Source of the DNA: Streptomyces tubercidicus
Lineage (GTDB): Bacteria; Actinomycetota; Actinomycetes; Streptomycetales; Streptomycetaceae
DNA: 64,000 nt
Assembly (NCBI RefSeq): GCF_027497495.1
Contig: NZ_CP114205.1
Location: 2,480,001-2,544,000 of the forward strand
Direction of reading: 5' to 3'
The notes under the pieces are model-generated. The model was given only the letters and a program-made list of their open reading frames with translations, was not told where the DNA came from and did no database searches. Position numbers and translations under genes: made by a program. This document shows positions 37,796-46,734 of this stretch, piece after piece; within the stretch, counting starts at the first letter, position 1; every line of letters starts with the position of its first letter.

Positions 37796-39214
37796 TCAGA
37801 CCTTGGCGGACTCCTTCTCCGCGCCGCCGTCCCGCGGTGCGACGACCTCCCCGGCGGCCTCCCCGGCGACCGGCTCGCCGTGCCCGTCGGCGGCCAGCGT
37901 GCGCTCGTCGAACGGCACCTGACCGGCGAGCACCTCGGCCACCCGGCCCTTGTCGATCTCCTTGGTCCAGGTGCCGATCAGCACGGTGGCCACCGCGTTC
38001 CCGGCGAAGTTGGTCAGGGCGCGCGCCTCGCTCATGAAGCGGTCGATACCGACGATCAGGCCGACGCCGTCGACGAGTTCGGGGCGGTGCGACTGCAGAC
38101 CGCCGGCCAGCGTCGCCAGGCCCGCGCCGGTGACCCCGGCCGCCCCCTTCGACGCGATGACCATGAACACCAGCAGGGAGATCTGCTGGCCGAGCGGCAG
38201 CGGCTTGCCCATCGCCTCGGCGACGAACAGCGAGGACATCGTCAGGTAGATGGCGGTGCCGTCGAGGTTGAAGCTGTAGCCGGTGGGGACGGTGATGCCG
38301 ACCACCGGCCTGCTGACGCCCAGGTGCTCCATCTTCGCGATCAGCCGGGGCAGCGCCGACTCCGAGGAGGAGGTGGACAGGATCAGCAGGAACTCCCGGC
38401 CGAGGTACTTCAGCAGCTGGAAGATGTTGACCCCGGCGACCAGCCGGAGCAGCGTGCCGAGCACCACGATCACGAACAGCAGACAGGTGACGTAGAAGCC
38501 GACCATGATGACGGCCAGCGACTTCAGCGCGTCCAGGCCGGTCTCCCCGACCACCGCCGCGATGGCACCGAAGGCACCCACCGGCGCCACCCACATGATC
38601 ATGGCCAGCACCCGGAAGACCAGCTTCTGGAGGTGCCCCACACCACGCAGCACCGGCTCGCCCGCCGTGCCCAGCGACTGGAGGCCGAAGCCGACCAGCA
38701 GCGCCACCAGCAGCGTCTGGAGCACCTGCTCCTGGGTGAAGGCGGAGACCAGCGTGGTGGGGATCATGCCCAGCAGGAATTCGGACAGCGACTCCCCGCC
38801 GCCCTCGGTCTGGGCGTGCCCGGCGTGCTTGACGGTCTCGGTCAGATGGAGGCCCGACCCGGGGTCCAGCAGATTGCCGACGACCAGGCCGATGGCCAGC
38901 GCGACGGTGGACATCACCATGAAGTAGCCGAGGGCCAGCCCGCCGACCGTGCCGACCTTGGCGGCCTTCCGCACCGAGCCGACGCCCAGCACGATGGTGC
39001 AGAAGATGACCGGCGCGATCATCATCTTGATCAGGTTCACGAACCCGGTGCCGAGCGGCTTGAGCTGGACCGCGACACCGGGCGCGGCGAAGCCCACGAC
39101 GATGCCGAGCAGTACCGCGCCGATCACGGCGAGGTAGAGGTAATGGGTCCGGTCCCGCTTCACCGGCGCGGTCTTCCCGGTGGTGCCCCCAGGCGGTGGG
39201 CTCTGTGCAGCCAC
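37796..39214 (-). CDS. dctA: Dicarboxylate/amino acid:cation symporter (DctA-like)
   Basis: 472 residues with about eight membrane spans and two hairpins, of the DAACS/GltPh family. Motifs are LSTSSSESALPRL (serine-rich hairpin 1), TVPTGYSFNLDGTAIY (unwound segment of TM7) and SKGAAGVTGAG (hairpin 2). The following segment, IVGIDRFMSEARALTNFAGN, has the Arg found in C4-dicarboxylate rather than neutral amino acid carriers. It would import succinate, fumarate or malate. GTG 39214 has GAGGAG 8 nt upstream. It is divergent from a CitA/DcuS-like kinase, which fits a substrate-induced transporter. The C-terminal 60 residues are charged and cytoplasmic. Confidence 0.88.
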   Translation of the reverse strand: MAAQSPPPGGTTGKTAPVKRDRTHYLYLAVIGAVLLGIVVGFAAPGVAVQLKPLGTGFVNLIKMMIAPVIFCTIVLGVGSVRKAAKVGTVGGLALGYFMVMSTVALAIGLVVGNLLDPGSGLHLTETVKHAGHAQTEGGGESLSEFLLGMIPTTLVSAFTQEQVLQTLLVALLVGFGLQSLGTAGEPVLRGVGHLQKLVFRVLAMIMWVAPVGAFGAIAAVVGETGLDALKSLAVIMVGFYVTCLLFVIVVLGTLLRLVAGVNIFQLLKYLGREFLLILSTSSSESALPRLIAKMEHLGVSRPVVGITVPTGYSFNLDGTAIYLTMSSLFVAEAMGKPLPLGQQISLLVFMVIASKGAAGVTGAGLATLAGGLQSHRPELVDGVGLIVGIDRFMSEARALTNFAGNAVATVLIGTWTKEIDKGRVAEVLAGQVPFDERTLAADGHGEPVAGEAAGEVVAPRDGGAEKESAKV

Positions 39215-39379
39215 GGCTGTCTCCTCGGTCTACGGCTGTGCGCTGATCTGCGGCTCTGTCACACAACAGGTTCCGGTGACTATGCATGGCGCTGTGGCGC
39301 CCGTCACCCTTACGTGCATTTCGTTCACGCAAAAGTGACCGGGCAGACGGTTCTGCGTTCACCGTGCAGACTGTCCTGC
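39215..39379. promoter_or_regulatory. Divergent control region between dctA and the sensor kinase
   Basis: 165 bp that must hold both promoters. It is more AT-rich than its surroundings, with TGCATTTCGTTCACGCAAAA near 39313-39332, an ATGCAT at 39280 and CACACAACAGG near 39260. CitB/DcuR-type regulators bind AT-rich direct repeats, so this is the likeliest target of the regulator at 41091. No exact operator could be fixed. Confidence 0.5.
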
Positions 39380-41041
39380 ATGCGACTCCCCCGACCCCGG
39401 CCTCCCCGACGGCTGCGCGGCCCCCGCAGCCTGGCCGGACAGCTCTTCGCGATGCAGGTCGTGCTGGTGGCGGTGGTCGTCATGGGCTGCGCGGTGTTCG
39501 CATATGTGAGCGCCGGCCGGCAGGCGGAGGAGACCGCGCGGCGGCAGGCGACCGCGGCGGCCACCGCCGTCGCCGACTCCCCGGCGGTCGTGGCGGCGGC
39601 CCGCACCAAGGACCCGACGGCCGCGCTCCAGCCGTACAGCGAACGGCTGCGGCGCGACGCGGGGGTCGACTTCGTGGTGATCATGTCCCCCCGGGGCATC
39701 CGCTGGACGCACCCCGAGCCGTCCGCGATCGGCAAGAAGTACTTCGGGCACATCGGCCCGGCGCTGCGCGGCGAGATCTTCCCCGAGACGCATCTGGGGG
39801 TGCTCGGACCGTCCGTACGGGTCGTCGCGCCGGTGCACGACCCCGGGCGCGGCAACCGGATCACGGCACTGGTCAGCTCCGGGATCACCATCAAGACGAT
39901 CAGTGCGCAGCTGCGTGACCAGGTGCTGGCGCTGGTGGGCGTGGCCGCCGCCGCGCTGGCGCTCGGCGGTCTGGGCACGTATGTGATCAACGCCCGGCTG
40001 CGGCGGCACACCCACGGGATGAACGCCGGGGAACTCAGCCGGATGCACGACTACCACCAGGCCGCGCTGCACGCCGTACGCGAGGGGCTGCTGATGCTCG
40101 ACGGGCGGCGCAGGGTCGCCCTGATCAACGACGGCGGGCGGGAGCTGCTGGGGCTGTCCGACGACGCGGTGGGCCGCCAGGTCACGGAGCTGGGACTGCC
40201 GGAGCCGCTGACCGAGGCGCTGCTGGCGCCCGGCCCGCGGGTCGACGAACTCCAGCTGACCAGCGAGCGGGTGCTGGTCGTCAACTCCGCGCCGGTCTCC
40301 GGCGGGGAGCGGCGCGGCAGTGTGGTGACCCTGCGCGATCACACCGAACTCCAGGCGCTCTCCGGGGAGTTGGACTCGGTACGCGGTGTCACCGAGGCGC
40401 TGCGCTCGCAGGCGCACGAGGCCGCCAACCGGCTGCACGCCGTGGTCTCGCTGATCGAACTGGGGCGCGCCGAGCAGGCCGTGGAGTTCGCCACCGCGGA
40501 GCTGGAGCTGGCGCAGGCGCTGACCGACCAGGTCGTCGGCGCGGTCGCCGAGCCGGTGCTGGCGGCGCTGCTGCTCGGCAAGGCGGCGCAGGCCAACGAG
40601 CGCGGTGTCGAACTGACGCTGACGCCCGACAGCCGGATCGATGACGGGCTGCTGCCGCGCGGTCTGCCGGCCCGCGATCTGGTCACCGTGCTGGGCAATC
40701 TCGTGGACAACGCCATCGACGCCGCCGCGCCGACCCCGGAGCGCGGCGCCATCGAGCCGCGGGTGCGGGTCACCGCACGGGCGGCCGGGGGCGAGCTGCT
40801 GCTGCGGGTGGCGGACACCGGGCCCGGGGTGGCCGCGGACGCCGCGGAGGAGATCTTCCGCCGGGGCTGGACCACCAAGCCGGGCACCACCGCGCCCGCC
40901 CGGGGCCGCGGGCTGGGCCTGGCCCTGGTCCAGCAGGCGGTACGCCGCAACGGCGGCACCGTCACCCTGGACCGGGCACCGGAGGGCGGCGCGCGGTTCA
41001 CCGTACGGCTGCCGCTGCTGCGGGCGGGGGCGGCGAGATGA
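39380..41041 (+). CDS. CitA/DcuS-family sensor histidine kinase
   Basis: 553 residues. An N-terminal membrane span is followed by an extracytoplasmic PAS-like (sCache) domain with the family signature DFVVIMSPRGIRWTHPEPSA and IGKKYFGH, which binds carboxylates in known homologues. A second span (LALVGVAAAALALGGLGTYV), a cytoplasmic PAS (HAVREGLLMLDG) and the transmitter follow. The phospho-His is in LRSQAHEAANRLHAVVSLIE, the CitA-type H-box; the ATPase motifs are LVDNAIDAA and RGLGLALVQQAV. It has no clear Shine-Dalgarno; a CAGACT box lies just upstream of the ATG at 39380. The response regulator follows 49 nt later, and dctA is divergent. Confidence 0.9.
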   Translation: MRLPRPRPPRRLRGPRSLAGQLFAMQVVLVAVVVMGCAVFAYVSAGRQAEETARRQATAAATAVADSPAVVAAARTKDPTAALQPYSERLRRDAGVDFVVIMSPRGIRWTHPEPSAIGKKYFGHIGPALRGEIFPETHLGVLGPSVRVVAPVHDPGRGNRITALVSSGITIKTISAQLRDQVLALVGVAAAALALGGLGTYVINARLRRHTHGMNAGELSRMHDYHQAALHAVREGLLMLDGRRRVALINDGGRELLGLSDDAVGRQVTELGLPEPLTEALLAPGPRVDELQLTSERVLVVNSAPVSGGERRGSVVTLRDHTELQALSGELDSVRGVTEALRSQAHEAANRLHAVVSLIELGRAEQAVEFATAELELAQALTDQVVGAVAEPVLAALLLGKAAQANERGVELTLTPDSRIDDGLLPRGLPARDLVTVLGNLVDNAIDAAAPTPERGAIEPRVRVTARAAGGELLLRVADTGPGVAADAAEEIFRRGWTTKPGTTAPARGRGLGLALVQQAVRRNGGTVTLDRAPEGGARFTVRLPLLRAGAAR

Positions 41042-41090
41042 GCGGGGCGCCGCCCGTCGCGGACCGGCGGGCCGGGAGAGGGTGGGTCCG

Positions 41091-41771
41091 GTGATTCCCT
41101 CCGATATCCGGGTCCTCGTCGTCGAGGACGATCCGGTCGCGGCCGATGCGCATGCCCTGTACGTCGGGCGGGTGCCGGGCTTCACCGTCTCCGGCACCGT
41201 GCATTCCGGTGCCGGCGCCCGCCGCCACCTCGAACAGCACGCCGTCGATCTGCTGCTGCTCGACCTCTACCTGCCCGACGGCCACGGGCTCCAGTTGGTG
41301 CGTACGCTGCGCGCGGCCGGGCACACCGCCGACATCATCGCGGTCACCTCCGCCCGGGATCTGGCGATGGTGCGCGAGGGGGTCTCGCTCGGTGTGGTGC
41401 AGTACGTCCTCAAGCCGTTCACCTTCGCCACGCTGCGCGACCGGCTCACCCGCTACGCGGAGTTCCGGGCCGCGACCGGCGAGGCCAGCGGGCAGGACGA
41501 GGTGGACCGGGCGATCGCCGCGCTGCGCGCACCGCGTCCGGCCGCGCTGCCCAAGGGGCTGACCGCGGCCACCCTGCACGCCGTGACCACGGTGCTGCGG
41601 GACTCCGGGAGCGGGCTGACGGCCACCGAGGCGGCCGCCGATGTGGGCATCTCGCGGATCACCGCCCGCCGTTACCTCGAACATCTCGTGGAGAGCGGCC
41701 GGGCCGCCCGCGCCCCCCAGTACGGCCAGGTCGGCCGCCCGGAACTGCGCTATCGCTGGTCGGGCCACTGA
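41091..41771 (+). CDS. CitB/DcuR-family response regulator
   Basis: 226 residues. Receiver domain: VLVVEDDPVAADAH, phospho-Asp in LLLLDLYLPDGHG, VTSAR and YVLKPF. The C-terminal part has a helix-turn-helix (LTATEAAADVGISRITARRYLEHL) of the kind in CitB/DcuR regulators. It should act with the preceding kinase to control the divergent dctA gene. GTG 41091 has GGGAGAGG at 41074-41081 at a good distance; an in-frame GTG at 41082 is too close to it. Confidence 0.9.
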   Translation: MIPSDIRVLVVEDDPVAADAHALYVGRVPGFTVSGTVHSGAGARRHLEQHAVDLLLLDLYLPDGHGLQLVRTLRAAGHTADIIAVTSARDLAMVREGVSLGVVQYVLKPFTFATLRDRLTRYAEFRAATGEASGQDEVDRAIAALRAPRPAALPKGLTAATLHAVTTVLRDSGSGLTATEAAADVGISRITARRYLEHLVESGRAARAPQYGQVGRPELRYRWSGH

Positions 41772-41798
41772 CCGCTGCTGAGGTCTCCCGTAAGCCGC

Positions 41799-41820
41799 TG
41801 GACGGACGGTCGTCCATCCA
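41799..41820. promoter_or_regulatory. 22-bp imperfect palindrome upstream of the MacB-like ABC genes
   Basis: The two 11-bp halves (TGGACGGACGG and TCGTCCATCCA) match at 9 of 11 positions; the core GGACG-GT-CGTCC (41804-41815) is exact. Size and symmetry suit a TetR-family operator, and small ABC ATPase/FtsX permease operons are often TetR-regulated. No regulator gene adjoins it. Confidence 0.4.
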
Positions 41821-41912
41821 GAGAATGACGCCGGGGCGGGTGATGGCACTTCCGGCTGGTCCGGCTTTCGAGACCGTTGGGGGAGGACGCGCTGACCTGC
41901 GCCTTCAAGAAT

Positions 41913-41937
41913 AGGAACGTCGAAAACTTCCGTTCCT
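41913..41937 (+). promoter_or_regulatory. Inverted repeat in the leader of the ABC ATPase gene
   Basis: AGGAACG (41913-41919) and CGTTCCT (41931-41937) form a 7-bp stem with an 11-nt loop, ending 5 nt before the AGGAG ribosome-binding site (41943-41947). It could be an operator or an RNA hairpin affecting translation. Confidence 0.35.
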
Positions 41938-41952
41938 TCTCCAGGAGTCCCC

Positions 41953-42753
41953 GTGTCCCACGCGGCCGCTTACCCGGGCTTCCCCGGTTCCCCCGCCTCC
42001 ACCCGCGCCACCGCTGCCGTCGCCGCCCGCGCCACAGATCTCAGCAAGGTCTACGGCCAGGGGGAGACCCGTGTGGTCGCGCTGGACTCCGTCTCGGTCG
42101 AGTTCGCCAAGGGCCGGTTCACCGCCATCATGGGGCCCTCCGGCTCCGGCAAGTCGACGCTGATGCACTGCATGGCGGGGCTGGACACGATCTCCTCCGG
42201 CTCGGCCGTGATCGGCGATGTGGAGCTGGCGTCGCTGAAGGACAAGGAGCTGACGCGGCTGCGCCGGGACAAGATCGGCTTCATCTTCCAGGCGTTCAAT
42301 CTGCTGCCGACGCTGACCGCGCAGGAGAACATCACGCTGCCGATGGACATCGCGGGCCGTAAGCCGGACCGGGAGTGGGTCGGCCGCGTCATCGAGACGG
42401 TCGGCCTGTCCGGGCGGCTGTCGCACCGGCCGGCCCAGCTCTCCGGCGGCCAGCAGCAGCGGGTGGCGGTCGCGCGGGCGCTGGCCGCCCAGCCGGAGAT
42501 CATCTTCGCGGACGAGCCGACCGGCAACCTCGACTCCCGCTCGGGCGCCGAAGTGCTGGGCTTCCTGCGGGAGTCGGTGCGGGCGATGCAGCAGACGGTG
42601 GTGATGGTCACTCATGACCCGGTCGCCGCGGGCTATGCGGACCGGGTGGTCTTCCTCGCCGACGGTCACATCGTCGAGGAGCTGCACGAGCCGACCGCGG
42701 ACACCGTCCTGGACCGGATGCGGCTCTTCGAAGCCAAGGGACGTACGAGCTGA
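41953..42753 (+). CDS. ABC transporter ATP-binding protein (MacB/LolD type)
   Basis: 266 residues. Walker [10 protein letters not shown] (about 60-68), Q-loop [14 protein letters not shown], signature [15 protein letters not shown], Walker [13 protein letters not shown] and switch MVTHDP are all intact. The [15 protein letters not shown] motif is typical of the MacB/LolD/FtsE group, which drives FtsX-like permeases that work mechanically on exported or periplasmic substrates. GTG 41953 has AGGAG 5 nt upstream. The permease gene follows 81 nt later. Confidence 0.93.
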   Translation: MSHAAAYPGFPGSPASTRATAAVAARATDLSKVYGQGETRVVALDSVSVEFAKGRFTAIMGPSGSGKSTLMHCMAGLDTISSGSAVIGDVELASLKDKELTRLRRDKIGFIFQAFNLLPTLTAQENITLPMDIAGRKPDREWVGRVIETVGLSGRLSHRPAQLSGGQQQRVAVARALAAQPEIIFADEPTGNLDSRSGAEVLGFLRESVRAMQQTVVMVTHDPVAAGYADRVVFLADGHIVEELHEPTADTVLDRMRLFEAKGRTS

Positions 42754-42834
42754 CGCCCGGCACCCCGCACCACCGCGCTCCCCGGCGCGCCGCCCTTCAT
42801 CCCGAGCCACCGGACCAGGACTGACACCACCACC

Positions 42835-45384
42835 ATGCTGCGAACCGCCCTGCGCAACGTGCTTGCGCACAAAGCCCGATTGATGATGACCGCGCTCGCG
42901 GTCCTGCTCGGCGTCGCCTTCGTCGCCGGCACCCTCATCTTCAGTGACACCATCAGCTCGGCCGTCAAGAAGGCGTCCGAGAAGAACCTCGACGGGGTGG
43001 CCGTCTCCGTCCAGGCCGAGGCCGCCGACAACTCCCCGGACGTCGGCAAGGACGGCAAGCGGACCACCCTTGTCGACGAAAAGCTGGCGGACAAAATCCG
43101 CGTACTGCCCGGCGTGCAGTCCGTACGCAGCAATGTCAACGGCACGGCCACCGTCGCCGGCCCGGACAATGTGCCGCTCGGCCACGACTGGCAGAACCTC
43201 GCCGCCAACTTCCAGCCGGACAAGGACGGTCACGACCCCCGCTACCCGCTGCTGAAGGGCCGCGGACCGGCCGCCGGCAACGAGATCGCGCTGGACGAGG
43301 CGACCGCGAAGGCGTCCGGCCGCAAGATCGGTGACACCGTGCGGCTCGCCACCGACGGCCCGGTGCTGACGAAGAAGCTGGTCGGCATCGTCTCCACCGA
43401 CGACCCGCAGGTCACCGCGGGCGGCAGCCTGACGCTCTTCGACACCGCCACCGCGCAGAAGCTGTTCCTGCACCCCGGCCAGTTCGACGAGCTGGTGATC
43501 GGTGCCGCGCCCGGCGCCGATCAGCAGGCACTGACCGCCAAGGTCAGCGAGGTGCTGCCCAAGGACCGCGCCACGGCGACCAGCGGCACCGAACTCGCCG
43601 CCGAGCAGTCCAGGATGGTCGCCAGCCAGAACGAGGCCCTGACCCAGACACTGCTGACCTTTGCCGGGATCGCGCTGTTCGTCGGCGTCTTCATCATCGC
43701 CAACACCTTCACCATGCTGATCTCCCAGCGCAGCCGGGAGATCGCCCTGATGCGCGCGATCGGCGCCTCCCGCCGTCAGGTCGTGCGCTCGGTACTCGCG
43801 GAGGCGGCCCTGCTGGGCCTGATCTCGTCGGCCGTCGGATTCGCGCTGGGCACCGGCCTCGCGGTGGGCCTGCGGGCGGTGCTCGACGCCAATGGCGCGG
43901 GCTTCCCGGACGGACCGGTCGTCATCAGCCCGACCGCGGTGCTCTCCGCGCTCGGTGTGGGCGTCGTGGTGACCGTACTGGCCGCCTGGCTGCCGTCCCG
44001 CAAGGCGGCGAAGATCGCCCCGGTGGAGGCGCTCAACACCGTCGAGGCGCCGCCGGCCCTGCGCAGCCTGGTGCTCCGCAACTGCCTCGGCGCGGTCATC
44101 ACCGGCCTCGGCATCGCGACCATGTGCTACGTCTCCACGCTGAAGGACGCCGACGACCTGCCGATCGCGATGGTGGGCGGAATGCTGACGCTGACCGGCG
44201 TCATCATCCTCGCGCCGATGCTGTCCCGACCGCTGGTCTCGCTGGCGGGCGTCGTCACCACCCGGCTCTTCGGCATCAGCGGCAAGCTGGCCAAGGAGAA
44301 CACGCTGCGCAACCCCCGCCGTACGGCGGCGACCGCCTCGGCGCTGATGATCGGCCTCACCCTGATCACCGGTATGACGGTCGTCGGGAACTCGGCCGGG
44401 CAGGCCATGGACAAGATGACGGCCCAGGGCCTGAAGGCCGACTACAAGATCGGGGCCACGTCCTCCGGTCTGAACCCCGAGCTGTCGCAGAAGGTGGCGG
44501 ACGTCCCGGGCGTCGAGGCGGCGGCTCCGCTGCGCAGTACGGGCTTCGAGACCCCGAATTCCACCATGGCCCTGATGGGCACCGACCTCGGCACGATCGG
44601 CAAGGTCACCCAACTGGACTTCATCAGCGGTTCGTTGAAGGGCGCCAGAGGCAACGACATCGCGGTCTCTCAGGAGATGGCCAAGATGAAGGGCTGGCAG
44701 ACCGGCGACACCCTGGACGCCACCTTCTTCGACAAGAAGAAGGCGAAGCTCAAGATCGTCGGAATCTACGCGGACAACCAGCTGCTCGGCGACTCGATCG
44801 GCGCCACCTCGCTGGCGGCGCCGCACCAGCTCGTGCCGATGGTCGACACGCTGCTGGTGAAGGCCCAGGAGGGCCCGTCGGAGGAGCTGGCGAAGCAGAT
44901 CCGGCACGCCCTCGGCGACAGCCCGCTGCTGAAGGTCCAGGACCACGCCGACCTGCGCAAGGAGAACGCCGCGAGCATCGACATGGTGCTCAACGTCTCC
45001 TACGGGCTGCTGGGCATGGCCGTCATCATCGCGGTGGTGGGCGTCGTCAACACCCTCGCCATGTCGGTCTTCGAGCGGACCCGTGAGATCGGGATGCTGC
45101 GGGCGATCGGCCTGGCCCGCAGCGGCATCAAGCAGATGGTCCGGCTGGAGTCGGTGGTCATCGCGCTGTTCGGCGCGGGCCTGGGCATCGCGGTGGGTGT
45201 CTTCTGCTCCTGGGCCGCCGGCAACCTGGTCAGCCAGGGCCTGCCGACCTACGAGCTGCTGCTGCCCTGGGGCCGGCTCGCGCTGTTCGTACTGATCGCG
45301 CTGGTCGTGGGCATGCTGGCCGCGTTGTGGCCGGCCCGCCGGGCGGCCCGGCTGAACATGCTGGAGGCCATCGGCGCCCAGTGA
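42835..45384 (+). CDS. FtsX-like ABC transporter permease, duplicated form
   Basis: 849 residues. An N-terminal membrane anchor (LMMTALAVLLGVAFVAGTL) is followed by a MacB-like extracytoplasmic domain. A first FtsX block (ALFVGVFIIANTFTML ... REIALMRAIGASRRQVV), a central second extracytoplasmic domain and a C-terminal FtsX block (VGVVNTLAMSVFERTREIGMLRAIG) complete it. This doubled arrangement means one polypeptide can supply both halves of the channel for the upstream ATPase. Substrate unknown; drug, lipid and peptide export are all known in the family. The AGGA upstream of the ATG is rather far (14 nt). The gene ends at a 40-bp perfect palindrome. Confidence 0.92.
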   Translation: MLRTALRNVLAHKARLMMTALAVLLGVAFVAGTLIFSDTISSAVKKASEKNLDGVAVSVQAEAADNSPDVGKDGKRTTLVDEKLADKIRVLPGVQSVRSNVNGTATVAGPDNVPLGHDWQNLAANFQPDKDGHDPRYPLLKGRGPAAGNEIALDEATAKASGRKIGDTVRLATDGPVLTKKLVGIVSTDDPQVTAGGSLTLFDTATAQKLFLHPGQFDELVIGAAPGADQQALTAKVSEVLPKDRATATSGTELAAEQSRMVASQNEALTQTLLTFAGIALFVGVFIIANTFTMLISQRSREIALMRAIGASRRQVVRSVLAEAALLGLISSAVGFALGTGLAVGLRAVLDANGAGFPDGPVVISPTAVLSALGVGVVVTVLAAWLPSRKAAKIAPVEALNTVEAPPALRSLVLRNCLGAVITGLGIATMCYVSTLKDADDLPIAMVGGMLTLTGVIILAPMLSRPLVSLAGVVTTRLFGISGKLAKENTLRNPRRTAATASALMIGLTLITGMTVVGNSAGQAMDKMTAQGLKADYKIGATSSGLNPELSQKVADVPGVEAAAPLRSTGFETPNSTMALMGTDLGTIGKVTQLDFISGSLKGARGNDIAVSQEMAKMKGWQTGDTLDATFFDKKKAKLKIVGIYADNQLLGDSIGATSLAAPHQLVPMVDTLLVKAQEGPSEELAKQIRHALGDSPLLKVQDHADLRKENAASIDMVLNVSYGLLGMAVIIAVVGVVNTLAMSVFERTREIGMLRAIGLARSGIKQMVRLESVVIALFGAGLGIAVGVFCSWAAGNLVSQGLPTYELLLPWGRLALFVLIALVVGMLAALWPARRAARLNMLEAIGAQ

Positions 45385-45409
45385 CCCTCTGACCGCCACC
45401 CCCCACAAA

Positions 45410-45458
45410 GGCGGCGCGCCTGTCCTCGGCCGAGGACAGGCGCGCCGCCGCTGTTTTT
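45410..45458. terminator. Terminator with a perfect 20-bp stem
   Basis: Arms 45410-45429 and 45430-45449 are exact complements over 20 bp with no spacer, followed on the plus strand by five T (45454-45458). It lies between the convergent permease and pfkA genes and can act on both. The arms begin GGCGGCGCGCC and the centre is CTCGGCCGAG. Confidence 0.9.
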
Positions 45459-45476
45459 CCGGGGGAGGACCGGGCC

Positions 45477-46502
45477 TCAGAAGACCGACTCGGCCTCGTC
45501 CATCCGCCAATCCGGCACCGTCTTGAGCTCGGTGACCGCCTCGGCCAGCGGCACCATGGTGATGTCGGTGCCGCGCAGTGCGGTCATCCTGCCGAAGTCG
45601 CCGCGGTGGGCGGCCTCGACGGCGTGCCAGCCGAAGCGGGTGGCGAGCACCCGGTCGTACGCGGTGGGGGTACCGCCGCGCTGGACATGGCCGAGAATGA
45701 CCGGCCGGGCCTCCTTGCCGAGGCGCTTCTCCAGCTCGATGGCGAGGTGGTTGCCGATGCCGGAGAACCGCTCGTGACCGAACTGGTCGATCGCGCCCTT
45801 CTTGTAGTCCATGGTCTCTTCGGCGGGGTGGGCGCCCTCCGCGACACAGACGACCGCGAACTTCTTGCCCCGGGAGAACCGCTCCTCGACCATCGTGACC
45901 AGGTCGTCGACGTCGAAGGGGCGCTCGGGCAGACAGATGCCGTGGGCGCCGCCGGCCATCCCGGACTCCAGCGCGATCCAGCCCGCGTGCCGTCCCATCA
46001 CCTCGACGACCATGACCCGCTGATGCGACTCCGCGGTGGTCTTCAGACGGTCGATCGCCTCGGTCGCGACGCCGACGGCGGTGTCGAAGCCGAAGGTGCG
46101 GTCGGTGGAGGAGATGTCGTTGTCGATGGTCTTGGGGACGCCGACGACCGGCATTCCGGCGTCCGCGAGCATCCGGGCGGCGGTGAGCGTGCCCTCGCCG
46201 CCGATCGGGATCAGCACGTCGATGCCGTAATCCTTGGAGAGATCCTTGGACTTCTCACATGCCTCGCGGAGGCGGTTGCGCTCCAGCCGGGACGAGCCGA
46301 GGATGGTGCCACCGCGGGCGAGGATGCCGCTGACGGCGTCCAGGTCGAGCTTGCGGAAGCGCCCTTCGAGCAGACCCTTGAAACCGTCCTCGAAACCGAT
46401 GACCTCGTCACCGTGTCCGGTGAGGGCACGGTGGACAACAGACCGGATCACAGCGTTCAGACCAGGGCAGTCGCCGCCTGCGGTGAGGACTCCGATACGC
46501 AT
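45477..46502 (-). CDS. pfkA: 6-phosphofructokinase, ATP-dependent type
   Basis: 341 residues, actinobacterial group III PFK. It phosphorylates fructose-6-phosphate to fructose-1,6-bisphosphate. Motifs are TAGGDCPGLN (phosphate loop), PIGGEGTL, PKTIDNDI with the base Asp, and VEVMGRHAGW. Residue 104 is Gly, as in ATP-using enzymes, while 124 is Lys, which by itself would suggest pyrophosphate use; characterised S. coelicolor ATP-PFK is reported with the same Gly/Lys pair. ATG 46502 has AGGAG upstream; a longer frame to 46559 is unlikely. It is divergent from pta-ackA-pyk, an arrangement seen around SCO5423-5426 in S. coelicolor. Confidence 0.95.
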   Translation of the reverse strand: MRIGVLTAGGDCPGLNAVIRSVVHRALTGHGDEVIGFEDGFKGLLEGRFRKLDLDAVSGILARGGTILGSSRLERNRLREACEKSKDLSKDYGIDVLIPIGGEGTLTAARMLADAGMPVVGVPKTIDNDISSTDRTFGFDTAVGVATEAIDRLKTTAESHQRVMVVEVMGRHAGWIALESGMAGGAHGICLPERPFDVDDLVTMVEERFSRGKKFAVVCVAEGAHPAEETMDYKKGAIDQFGHERFSGIGNHLAIELEKRLGKEARPVILGHVQRGGTPTAYDRVLATRFGWHAVEAAHRGDFGRMTALRGTDITMVPLAEAVTELKTVPDWRMDEAESVF

Positions 46503-46734
46503 CGTGCTGTGTCTCCTGTGCTCGCTGTTGGTTCGTGTGAGCCGGTCCGATTGTTTCACGGGCGGCCCGGCCCTCCCCGCACACGGACCTTCCCCCTACT
46601 GTCCCCGCACCCGCGCCGCAAGGGAAACTGGGAGAGCGGCCTATCCAGAGCCGCAGGTATTGTCAAGAGGGGCAAGCCCACAATAACGGCTGAATTTGAC
46701 CTTGCGACCAACGGAAATGGATCGGAGAGCACGC
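46503..46734. promoter_or_regulatory. Divergent promoter region of pfkA and pta
   Basis: Contains TATTGT (46658-46663) and ACAATA (46680-46685), an inverted repeat with a 16-bp spacer. On the plus strand TTGTCA (46661-46666) is 17 bp from TAACGG (46684-46689), and TTGACC (46696-46701) is 16 bp from TGGATC; either could serve pta. The sites do not match the Rex consensus (TTGTGAA...TTCACAA) well. Confidence 0.4.

Noticed and set aside
37550..39379. Long plus-strand extension upstream of the CitA-like kinase
   Set aside because: Shadow of the dctA gene; the kinase begins at ATG 39380 with its membrane span in the right place.
46658..46685. Rex redox-sensor operator between pfkA and pta
   Set aside because: Spacing and bases do not fit TTGTGAA...TTCACAA; left as an unassigned inverted repeat.
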